Assembly (NCBI GenBank): GCA_018701395.1
Contig: JABIWU010000035.1
Location: 1-38,875, forward strand
Length of the DNA: 38,875 nt
DNA from: Phycisphaerae bacterium
GTDB lineage: Bacteria; Planctomycetota; Phycisphaerae; Phycisphaerales; SM1A02
Reading direction: 5' to 3'
The position numbers and the translations under genes are program-made. The notes under the pieces are model-generated. The model saw nothing but the letters and a program-made list of their open reading frames with translations, was not told the DNA's origin and ran no database searches. How positions within the stretch are numbered: the stretch's first letter is position 1; each line of letters begins with the position of its first letter. Positions 9,301 through 16,241 of the stretch are shown here, one piece after another.

Positions 9301-9858
9301 TTGAATAAAGCACGCGTGTGGTTGTGGATGTGAATAGGCGTCATCAGCTAGCGAGACATTGCCAGTTTCAGGGTCAGATACAAAGTGACCTTGCGCAGGA
9401 CCGGAAATGCCATACGCCCAGTTCAGGCCGGTGTTAAACCATTGAGGGCTATTTGGTGCACTCATTTGATTGAGCATCATCCAACAAAGTTCGTCATAAA
9501 ACGATTCAGCATCTTCAGGTGTGTCAAAATAACCGTGGGATTCGCCCCAACTTCGCCAGCAACCAACGAGTCTGTGAATGACTTGTTTTGCTGAATGTTC
9601 TGGTCCTGTTACTGCTTGTCCATCTTCATTTAATTCTGGTGTGCCATTTTCCTGTATTTGAGGAACGCCCGCTTTGCGGAAATATTTGCTCACCATAATG
9701 TCAGCGGAGAGTTGACTCCAATCGGCGGGGATCTCAGCGTTGTTCATTTCGAACACGATGGATCCGTCTGCGTTTGTAATTTTAGTTGAGCGTGATGTCC
9801 AATCGACTGTGTTCCATACGCATTCGCCAGCTGTTGTAAATCGTCTTTGTATTTTCAT
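6307..9858 (-). CDS. nrdJ: Vitamin B12-dependent (class II) ribonucleotide reductase
   Basis: This 1183-residue NrdJ reduces ribonucleotides to deoxyribonucleotides using adenosylcobalamin, independently of oxygen. Key residues visible by family comparison are [10 protein letters not shown] (136-145) opening the catalytic barrel, a redox-active Cys pair C183 and C420, GSGTGSNFS (212-220), and NPCSE (407-411) with the thiyl-radical Cys C409 and E411. [21 protein letters not shown] (618-638) follows, then a TSCPD domain at about 935-1050. A Thr/Gln/Ser-rich linker (about 1055-1150) leads to a zinc-ribbon-like tail with CxxC at 1157/1160, C1170, CxxC at 1173/1176 and a terminal GCS. The length is that of the long NrdJ form, and no intein is seen. 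It follows dcd on the same strand after 99 bases. Only a weak GGAAG lies upstream of the ATG. Confidence 0.97.
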   Translation of the reverse strand: [1183 protein letters not shown]

Positions 9859-9932
9859 CTGTACTGTCTTGCTTCCGTGCTTTTCTTATGTTCTTGGTTT
9901 ATATTGTTGTTTGTCTTGGTTGTTTTGTTATT

Positions 9933-9952
9933 GGAAACCACGCTTGGCTTCC
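9933..9952 (-). repeat. Small hairpin in the dcd-nrdJ intergenic leader
   Basis: On the minus strand GGAAGCC (9952-9946) pairs with GGTTTCC (9939-9933), 7 bp including one G-T wobble, around a 6-base loop. It lies 6 bases after the dcd stop. The rest of the leader up to the nrdJ ATG is rich in A and C, so it should be unstructured. It could mark an RNA-processing point between the two genes. No cobalamin riboswitch signature is visible in these 100 bases. Confidence 0.3.
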
Positions 9953-9958
9953 ATGAGG

Positions 9959-10531
9959 TTATGTGTCGACCATCGGGAGTGTTAATCCTTCTTGGTCTTG
10001 GTACTTTCCGTTTTTATCTGCGTAACTCACGTCACAAACTTGTGATGCTTTGAGAAAGATAAGTTGTGCAATGCCTTCATTTGCATATACTTTTGCCGGT
10101 AGTGGGGTAGTGTTACTTATTTCAAGTGTAATTTTTCCGCGCCATTGTGGTTCAAGTGGAGTTACATTTACAATTAAGCCGCAACGAGCATAGGTGCTTT
10201 TGCCAACACAAATAGCAAGGATATCGCGAGGGATTTTAAATACCTCAACGGTTTCGCAAAGAACAAAACTGTTGGGTGGAATAATGATGTAATCGTTTTC
10301 TGTATCTGCAGTATCAACAGATACAAACAAATCATCAGTGAAATTCTTAGGGTCAATCACTGCAACACCACCGGAAGTTGCATTTGTAAAAATTTTAAAT
10401 TTTGTGCCAACTCGAACGTCGTATCCATAACTGGATACACCGTACGAAACGGTTCCGGCCCTCGATGCATTCTTTTGAAAGGGTTCAATCGAAATTAGTT
10501 CTTCTATTTGCCTGTCGCAAAGTACTGTCAT
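9959..10531 (-). CDS. dcd: dCTP deaminase
   Basis: The 190-residue Dcd converts dCTP to dUTP and ammonia, feeding dTMP synthesis. Diagnostic blocks are [10 protein letters not shown] (31-40), [10 protein letters not shown] (82-91), [20 protein letters not shown] (110-129) and [20 protein letters not shown] (134-153), with E137 as the expected catalytic glutamate. Length and order match standard bacterial Dcd. It is the first gene of a dcd-nrdJ unit, which places dCTP deamination and ribonucleotide reduction under shared control. A GAGAGA motif about 9 bases before the ATG serves as Shine-Dalgarno site. The upstream region carries overlapping palindromes that may be an operator. Confidence 0.96.
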   Translation of the reverse strand: MTVLCDRQIEELISIEPFQKNASRAGTVSYGVSSYGYDVRVGTKFKIFTNATSGGVAVIDPKNFTDDLFVSVDTADTENDYIIIPPNSFVLCETVEVFKIPRDILAICVGKSTYARCGLIVNVTPLEPQWRGKITLEISNTTPLPAKVYANEGIAQLIFLKASQVCDVSYADKNGKYQDQEGLTLPMVDT

Positions 10532-10594
10532 TTACTCATCTCTCTTCTGTCTAGAATCTTAAAACTCGAAATACACTTTTTCCCTTGAAAAACG

Positions 10595-10644
10595 ACACTA
10601 TTTGTGGCTTTTGTCTGCGTTTTACTACAATTTGTAGTACAAAT
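10595..10644 (-). promoter_or_regulatory. Overlapping palindromes upstream of dcd-nrdJ, candidate operator
   Basis: TACTACAA-T-TTGTAGTA (10623-10639) is a perfect 8-bp inverted repeat with one central base. It overlaps a second perfect one, ATTTGTA-G-TACAAAT (10630-10644). ACACTATTTGTGG at 10595-10607 loosely matches the left half of the NrdR box consensus. NrdR boxes normally occur as pairs near nrd promoters, so NrdR control is a possibility, but the match is imperfect. The rest of the 373-base gap 10532-10904 holds a 6-bp hairpin (TTGGGT/ACCCAA near 10693-10712) and the pcrA promoter. I see no RNA gene there. Confidence 0.4.
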
Positions 10645-10869
10645 CATTGACTGAACAGTAACCGCCACACATGCTTATCGTACCACTACATCTTGGGTCT
10701 GCAATAACCCAAAGCACAAAATATCGTACCCTTTTTAAAATAACTGTAAATGCACCTACTATCGGAAGTTACAAAGCGAGCTGGGCTGACCACCCCTGTG
10801 GATAGACTGTCGCTCGATGTTAGGAGTTCAGATTTTCGCCATTATTGTAGAAATATGAGCGATGTACGC

Positions 10870-10898
10870 TTGGATATGCGGTCTCTTGGTATTACACT
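10870..10898 (+). promoter_or_regulatory. Putative promoter giving a leaderless pcrA-queG mRNA
   Basis: TTGGAT (10870-10875), a 17-base spacer and TACACT (10893-10898) form a sigma-70-like promoter. The start codon begins exactly 7 bases after the -10 box, so the predicted first transcribed base is the A of ATG. No Shine-Dalgarno motif is present. Confidence 0.5.
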
Positions 10899-10904
10899 GC
10901 CGAA

Positions 10905-13139
10905 ATGAATATGGGCACGGATGCACAAGCAAATACTTTAACTACAGCGCAAAATGAAGCCGTAGAGCACATGAACGGACCGCTACTCGTGCTTGCTGGG
11001 CCGGGTTCGGGCAAGACAACGGTTGTTACCAAGCGGATAGCGAATCTCATTACAAAAGGTGTTCCACCATGGCAAATTTTAGCGCTGACCTTTACGAATA
11101 AAGCAGCAAAAGAAATGCGAGAGCGAGTTTTTAACGTACTCGATTCTCAAGGACTGCATGGGCGGGGGTTAACGGTATCAACCTTTCATGCATTCTGTGC
11201 TCGCGTTCTTCGCGATTGGGGTGATCGAATAATTGGAACAACGACGTTTACTATTTACGATACGGCAGATCAACGTAGTGCTGCAAAAGCAGCAATACGT
11301 GCGTGTAACTTAAATAATTCGAACTGGAAACCTGCGAGCGTTCTCTCTGTAATTAGTTCAGCAAAAAATAAATTAATAGACGTTGATACATTTCAAAATG
11401 AAGCGTCAGATTTTTACGCTAAATCGATTGGAAAGATTTATCGAGCCTATGAGAATATTTTACGCGGTAATGACGCAGTAGATTTTGATGATCTTCTTTT
11501 GAAAACAGCTCAATTGCTTTTTCGCGATGAAGAAGTCAAGCAAAGTTTGCAAGACAGATATCAGTATTTGATGATTGACGAATACCAAGATACAAATCAC
11601 ACGCAGTTTGTAATTGCTGACAATATCGCCAAAAACCACAGGAATATATGTGTCGTTGGCGATCCAGATCAGTCAGTGTATGCTTGGCGAGGTGCGGATA
11701 TTTCCAATATTCTTGATTTTGAAGATCAATACAATGATGCAACAATTGTTCCTCTTGGAAGAAACTTCCGTTCGACTGGACATATTGTGGCGACCGCTGC
11801 AAAATTAATTGAATATAACTCTCAGCGAAAAGATAAAAAACTGTATACCGAACTTGAAGACGGACATTTTCCAATTATTCTTTCTTTAGAAGGCGAACGA
11901 GAAGAGGCAGAAGCAATTACAAATGAAGTTCTTCGACTTCGTGGCGAAGGTGTCTTGTTAAAAGAGATGGCAGTACTTTATAGAGTGAACGCATTAAGCC
12001 GAGTATTGGAAGATGCTTTTCGCACTGAAGGCATCCCGTATGTTGTTGCTCGCGGAACAGCGTTCTACGCTCGTCAAGAAATTAAGCAAGCTCTTTCATA
12101 TTTGCGTTTGTTAGTGAACCCTAAAGATGACGTTGCTTTTGTTCGGATAATCAATACACCAACGCGTGGTATCGGTGCAACGTCTATCAATAGACTGGAA
12201 CAGCTTGCACAAACGAACGGCCTGTCAATGCTCGATGCAATATCAGAAGTGTCAAAAGAGCGGGGGTTTACTGCGCGTTCAGTAACTTCAATGAAAAAGT
12301 TCGCAGGTATTTGCCACCAATGGCAAAAAGACGGTTGTTCAGAAGAAAGTCTTACTGCAGCGGGGTCACTTGCTGATTTAGTTGAAAGAGTTGTTCGCGA
12401 ATCTGGCTTGGAACAGTTTTATTCAAAGAACGCTGCCGAAGATGACTTGGAAAGATTGGAAAACTTAGAAGAACTAATTTCAGCTGCTTCTGAGTTTGAA
12501 GAACGCATCGAATTTGAAGAAGACAGCCCGCCAACTCCATTGTATATGCTCTTTTCTTTCTTAGAACATGTTGCATTAGTAAGTGATGCAGATGCAGTTG
12601 ATCCAGAAAATGGCGCAGTTACTTTGATGACACTGCATGCGGCAAAAGGATTGGAATTCGATTTCGTTGCTATCGCAGGCCTTGAAGAGGGCCAGCTGCC
12701 ACATGAGCGATCGCTGTTTGACGATACACAAATGGAAGAAGAGCGCCGTTTATGTTACGTAGGAATAACTCGCGCGAGAAAACATCTGCTTTTAACGAAT
12801 GCTAGAAGAAGAACGCAACGAGGTATGTCGAATCGCACGATGGGTAGCCGATTCATCCGAGAAATGTCTGGCACATCTGTGCATGAAGAAGTAGCGATTG
12901 AACCATGGGATATTCCAGACGCAGATCCATCAAGTGCCACCGAACAAGAAATTACAACTGGTTCAGTTGTTCGACATAAACGATTTGGCGTTGGCAAGGT
13001 GCAACGAATTATCAGGCGGACTCGCGGCTCAACTGTGACAGTGCAATTTGACGGTGGTGTGAAACACCTCGTACTTGAATATGCAAAATTAGAACTATTG
13101 CCACCGAACACTTCAACTGGCCCAAATGCAACCTACTAA
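10905..13139 (+). CDS. pcrA: UvrD/PcrA-family superfamily 1 DNA helicase
   Basis: This 744-residue 3'-5' helicase would unwind DNA during repair and clear replication obstacles. All SF1A motifs are visible: Q motif (Q16), Walker A AGPGSGKTT (31-39), motif Ia LTFTNKAAKEM (61-71), Walker B DEYQD (225-229), motif III GDPDQSVYAWRGA (252-264), motif IV NFRS (287-290), motif V TLHAAKGLEFDFV and motif VI ERRLCYVGITRARK. The C terminus carries a PcrA-type Tudor-like tail (VRHKRFGVGKVQRI ... VQFDGGVKHL) that in PcrA binds RNA polymerase, which favours PcrA over Rep. A second in-frame ATG lies at 10911. The stop overlaps the queG start in TAATG, so the two genes are cotranscribed. Confidence 0.93.
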   Translation: MNMGTDAQANTLTTAQNEAVEHMNGPLLVLAGPGSGKTTVVTKRIANLITKGVPPWQILALTFTNKAAKEMRERVFNVLDSQGLHGRGLTVSTFHAFCARVLRDWGDRIIGTTTFTIYDTADQRSAAKAAIRACNLNNSNWKPASVLSVISSAKNKLIDVDTFQNEASDFYAKSIGKIYRAYENILRGNDAVDFDDLLLKTAQLLFRDEEVKQSLQDRYQYLMIDEYQDTNHTQFVIADNIAKNHRNICVVGDPDQSVYAWRGADISNILDFEDQYNDATIVPLGRNFRSTGHIVATAAKLIEYNSQRKDKKLYTELEDGHFPIILSLEGEREEAEAITNEVLRLRGEGVLLKEMAVLYRVNALSRVLEDAFRTEGIPYVVARGTAFYARQEIKQALSYLRLLVNPKDDVAFVRIINTPTRGIGATSINRLEQLAQTNGLSMLDAISEVSKERGFTARSVTSMKKFAGICHQWQKDGCSEESLTAAGSLADLVERVVRESGLEQFYSKNAAEDDLERLENLEELISAASEFEERIEFEEDSPPTPLYMLFSFLEHVALVSDADAVDPENGAVTLMTLHAAKGLEFDFVAIAGLEEGQLPHERSLFDDTQMEEERRLCYVGITRARKHLLLTNARRRTQRGMSNRTMGSRFIREMSGTSVHEEVAIEPWDIPDADPSSATEQEITTGSVVRHKRFGVGKVQRIIRRTRGSTVTVQFDGGVKHLVLEYAKLELLPPNTSTGPNATY

Positions 13140-14185
13140 TGCAGGCGCCAACGACACAAGCAGTGATAGACCTGTGTATTTCGCAAGGGTTTGCGATTGC
13201 GGGTGTTGCATCTGCTACTAGAAGCGCACATGATGATAAATTATGGCAATGGCTCGAGGATGAAAAACAGGGTGAGATGGAATGGATGAATCGAAATGTT
13301 GATGTTCGTCTTGACCCAAGAAATTTAGTTGAAAACGCAAAATCGGTCATCTGTATTGCTGACAGGTATGGCATTCTTGAAGAAGACGATAATTCACATA
13401 ATTCTGGGAAAGTTGCAAGGTACGCCCAAGGAAAAGATTATCACAAGGTGATGAAAAAGCGACTGCATGCAATTTGCGACACATTTAAGCAGCAGTACCC
13501 AAATGAAATTTTCAGAAGTTGCGTAGACACAGCACCGTTGCTAGAACGTGAGTTCGCTCAGAAGGCAGGAATTGGATCAGTCGGTAAACATACACTTGTA
13601 ATCGAGCAGGGGATTGGAAGTTGGCTTCTGTTAGGAGCGATTGTTACGACTGTAGAAATTCAACCATCAGCACCATCAGCGCCAGATCCTTGTTCAACTT
13701 GCACGCGGTGTATCGATGCCTGCCCAACAGATGCGATTACGCCGTGGGAAGTAGACGCGAGAAAATGTATTAGTTATCTCACAATCGAACATCGAACTGC
13801 AATTGATCTTGCGTTCTATGAAGGCATAGGACACTGGATATTTGGTTGCGATATTTGCCAAGAGGTTTGCCCGCACAATCAACCGAATGAACGCTCTGCG
13901 CACTCTGTCATTCATGAGGCATATGCACCAGTCGTGAAATCTCTTGATGTGCTGGATGTTCTTCATTGGGACGAAGAAGCAAGAATGCACCACTTTCGTG
14001 GTTCATCAATGAAACGAGCGAAATTAAATATGATTCGGCGGAACGCCGTTATTGTTGCAGGGAATATTCTTGCAGAGATTGATAACCCAGAATTACTTGC
14101 AAAAATAAAGGAAATCGCATCGAGTCCTTCAGAAGACCCGTTGGTGTCTAACGCCGCGAAGGTAGTTTTGAAGAAGAAGAATTAA
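13139..14185 (+). CDS. queG: Epoxyqueuosine reductase QueG
   Basis: The 348-residue QueG reduces epoxyqueuosine to queuosine in tRNA, the last step of queuosine synthesis, using cobalamin and two 4Fe-4S clusters. CVDTAPLLERE (128-138) holds the expected catalytic Asp (D130). GIGSVGKHTL (144-153) is typical of the cobalamin-binding part. Cluster ligands lie in CSTCTRCIDACP (C185, C188, C191, C195) and CDICQEVCP (C237, C240, C244). The C terminus looks like the usual HEAT-like repeat. The start codon overlaps the pcrA stop by one base and lacks a Shine-Dalgarno motif, so translation is probably coupled. It is a second B12-dependent enzyme near nrdJ. Its 3' end overlaps the convergent gene by 4 bases. 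Confidence 0.95.
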   Translation: MQAPTTQAVIDLCISQGFAIAGVASATRSAHDDKLWQWLEDEKQGEMEWMNRNVDVRLDPRNLVENAKSVICIADRYGILEEDDNSHNSGKVARYAQGKDYHKVMKKRLHAICDTFKQQYPNEIFRSCVDTAPLLEREFAQKAGIGSVGKHTLVIEQGIGSWLLLGAIVTTVEIQPSAPSAPDPCSTCTRCIDACPTDAITPWEVDARKCISYLTIEHRTAIDLAFYEGIGHWIFGCDICQEVCPHNQPNERSAHSVIHEAYAPVVKSLDVLDVLHWDEEARMHHFRGSSMKRAKLNMIRRNAVIVAGNILAEIDNPELLAKIKEIASSPSEDPLVSNAAKVVLKKKN

Positions 14186-16092
14186 AAGGGTGAGGCTTGG
14201 TCTGCAGCTTCTATAGCTTCGGTAAGTTGGTTAAGCGATGTAATTTCGCCAGCATTTAATTTGTCAGTCATCGTATCCATAATATCAGCTAATGAACTAA
14301 ACGATTCTAGCATCATCATTTTGAATTCCGCAACTTGAGGGTCTTCATTGTTCGTTGCTTTTAAATTAATTTTCCACCCTTGAGCGGTAAGGAGTAAATG
14401 CATGGTTTTGCCATTTACATCCACAATCGTTGCATTCGAGTCGCTTGATTCAACAATGGTATCCAAATTTAGTTCCGCAAGTAAACCACTACCTGCTGGC
14501 GATGATGCTTGAGATTCCGAATTTAATTGTTGTAATGCGGCCTCGCCAAGATTAGTACGAACTGCAATGGATAAATTTGCTACAGAGTTTGAAATTTTTT
14601 GCAATAGCAAAAGAAAATTTTGAGCACTTGCTCCTTCACTTTCTACATACAGTAACAAGTTAGTTGCTGGTGCTATACCATCCGCTCTTTCAAGTGGCAA
14701 AATTGCATTTACTGCTTTTGCTAATTCAAGAGGCGTAGAGAATCCTGCACCTGCACCGAAAGGGGCATTTGATTGGGTAGTATTTGTTTTCCCAATAGGC
14801 GTCTGTACTTCTCCATTTAGAACAGCAATGCGAGTTGTAATCATTGCCTTAATCATTTCACTCTTTGCACCAGCATTATCTGCGAGGCGAATAGCATTGT
14901 CATAGGCAGCGTTTGCACTGAGAGAAGTGGCTTCAATTTCAGATGCTATCGTATGTTCTAACTCAACCCATTTATTCGCGGATGTCACAATGCCATTTGC
15001 AATAATAGAGTTTAGTGCGTGGGATTCACTTCTAAGGAATTGAAGTTTAGATTCTTCAATGCCACCAAGAATTAATTCCATATCGAGTTTCCAAATTGCT
15101 CGAGATGTTTTGGCTTCTTTTGATGTTTTTCGGTCTTGTCCCGCACTTTTAATGGCATCATGAAGAAGTGAAGAGGTGCCACTCCATTTCTTCTTGAGTA
15201 AGTTCGCTTTCGCAACGGTTTCATCGAGCAATGCTGCAGTTTCGTTATCAAGTTCATCTGCAATTTGTCGTAGGTTTGCAGACGTGGCAACTGCATTGTC
15301 GTTTAGTTGGCGAAGTAAATTTGCTGTTTGTTCTAAACCGAGGAGTTTCCTTCCAATGGCTTCTAATTCTGCTTTCGCTTCTTCTCGTCTAGGTGTTTCT
15401 CGATTCTGCGATTCTAAATGGAGGTTTGCAGCAGCCATGTCTGTTTTTTGTGAATCGCGCATTATTTTTGCGCCAGACTTGTATGTTTTATGCCCGTTTA
15501 TAAGGCCTGCTTTTTCAGCTTTCGATAATAGTGCGTCCGCTTTTTCGCGAAGGTCATCAGCTATATTTTGATTTGAAGCAATTTGCGATTCTAAACTTTC
15601 GATTGAAGATGTCGCTTCTATAAGTTGACTTTCGTATAAATCTTTTAAATCGTGTAACGCTATTTTTTTTGCGTTGCTTAAATCGTAATATTGATTTGTC
15701 CCACTTGCTGAAGAATTTGCAGCAATTCTTAATATTGAAATATCGTTACTTTGAGTTACCGCGCGTTGAAAATCAACACTAATTGCATTCGCTTCTGCGC
15801 TAATAGATTGAAATGAAAGTTGAGCAAGTTTTTCATTTGCAGTTGCAAGAATGATATTTTTGCTTTGCAATTGCGATGGAATAGTAGGTCGTAATCGTTT
15901 TGTTTTTGCTATGACACTTTCAAGTGCGCTAGTATTGCTTCCACGCAAGGCAGAATCCAGGTTCAAAATGGCTTGATCTAATTCTGACTGAATGGCGTTT
16001 TCGCTATCTGGTGCATCTTCACATGCAAAGGGCATGATTGTGAGCATGGCAATGAGAACGAATGAGCGAGTAAATCGATTGAAAATTTGCAT
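14182..16092 (-). CDS. Exported, lipoprotein-like coiled-coil protein of unknown function
   Basis: This 636-residue protein has an export signal (MQIFNRFTRSFVLIAMLTIMPFAC) with a Cys at 24 followed by Glu-Asp. That resembles a lipoprotein signal, although the residues before Cys (MPFA) are not a classical lipobox. Residues about 30-420 are Ala/Leu/Lys/Glu-rich with heptad-like spacing and probably form long coiled coils. Residues about 440-600 contain a compact part ending in MHLLLTAQGWKINLKA, which resembles the tail of small alpha/beta domains but is not assigned. No family is recognised. It lies downstream of the DUF4139 gene, with a TATACT box 5 bases before its ATG, so it may have its own leaderless transcript. 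The gene end overlaps queG tail to tail. Confidence 0.75.
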   Translation of the reverse strand: MQIFNRFTRSFVLIAMLTIMPFACEDAPDSENAIQSELDQAILNLDSALRGSNTSALESVIAKTKRLRPTIPSQLQSKNIILATANEKLAQLSFQSISAEANAISVDFQRAVTQSNDISILRIAANSSASGTNQYYDLSNAKKIALHDLKDLYESQLIEATSSIESLESQIASNQNIADDLREKADALLSKAEKAGLINGHKTYKSGAKIMRDSQKTDMAAANLHLESQNRETPRREEAKAELEAIGRKLLGLEQTANLLRQLNDNAVATSANLRQIADELDNETAALLDETVAKANLLKKKWSGTSSLLHDAIKSAGQDRKTSKEAKTSRAIWKLDMELILGGIEESKLQFLRSESHALNSIIANGIVTSANKWVELEHTIASEIEATSLSANAAYDNAIRLADNAGAKSEMIKAMITTRIAVLNGEVQTPIGKTNTTQSNAPFGAGAGFSTPLELAKAVNAILPLERADGIAPATNLLLYVESEGASAQNFLLLLQKISNSVANLSIAVRTNLGEAALQQLNSESQASSPAGSGLLAELNLDTIVESSDSNATIVDVNGKTMHLLLTAQGWKINLKATNNEDPQVAEFKMMMLESFSSLADIMDTMTDKLNAGEITSLNQLTEAIEAADQASPF

Positions 16093-16097
16093 GGGGG

Positions 16098-16103
16098 AGT
16101 ATA
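16098..16103 (-). promoter_or_regulatory. Putative -10 box for the 636-residue protein gene
   Basis: TATACT on the minus strand ends 5 bases before the ATG, implying a start of transcription at or just inside the start codon. No good -35 hexamer is present at 16-18 bases, so support is modest. Confidence 0.4.
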
Positions 16104-16122
16104 TTCCTAGATTCCAAATTTA

Positions 16123-16140
16123 TGGGCATACTATTGCCCA
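16123..16140 (-). promoter_or_regulatory. Inverted repeat upstream of the 636-residue protein gene
   Basis: TGGGCA-TACTAT-TGCCCA is a perfect 6-bp inverted repeat with a 6-base spacer, centred about 28 bases upstream of the putative -10 box. It could be an operator or a small RNA hairpin ending the transcript of the upstream gene. There is no T run to support a terminator. Confidence 0.3.
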
Positions 16141-16241
16141 CAATAAATGACGTATTGAGCCACACAGTGTACCAATCAAGGGCGGTTTTAGTTGCTTCTT
16201 ACACACTTAGATTCGCTTGCAAATGCCAGAAAACCTCGTTA

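Noticed and set aside
6307-9858. Intein in NrdJ, suggested by its 1183-residue length
   Set aside because: All conserved blocks follow without an insertion carrying intein splice motifs. The length is explained by the N-terminal part, TSCPD domain, linker and zinc ribbon.
9859-9958. Cobalamin riboswitch before the B12-dependent nrdJ
   Set aside because: The interval is only 100 bases and has neither a B12-box-like sequence nor the needed stems.
10623-10644. LexA (SOS) box between dcd and the helicase gene
   Set aside because: The palindromes match neither the CTGT-N8-ACAG nor the GAAC-N4-GTTC type and lie much nearer to dcd than to pcrA.
15176-15571. Plus-strand frames antisense to the 636-residue protein and the MuiA-like gene (also 16696-17184, 17311-17757)
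   Set aside because: Their composition mirrors the antisense of Ala/Leu/Glu-rich coding sequence; no motif or start signal supports them.
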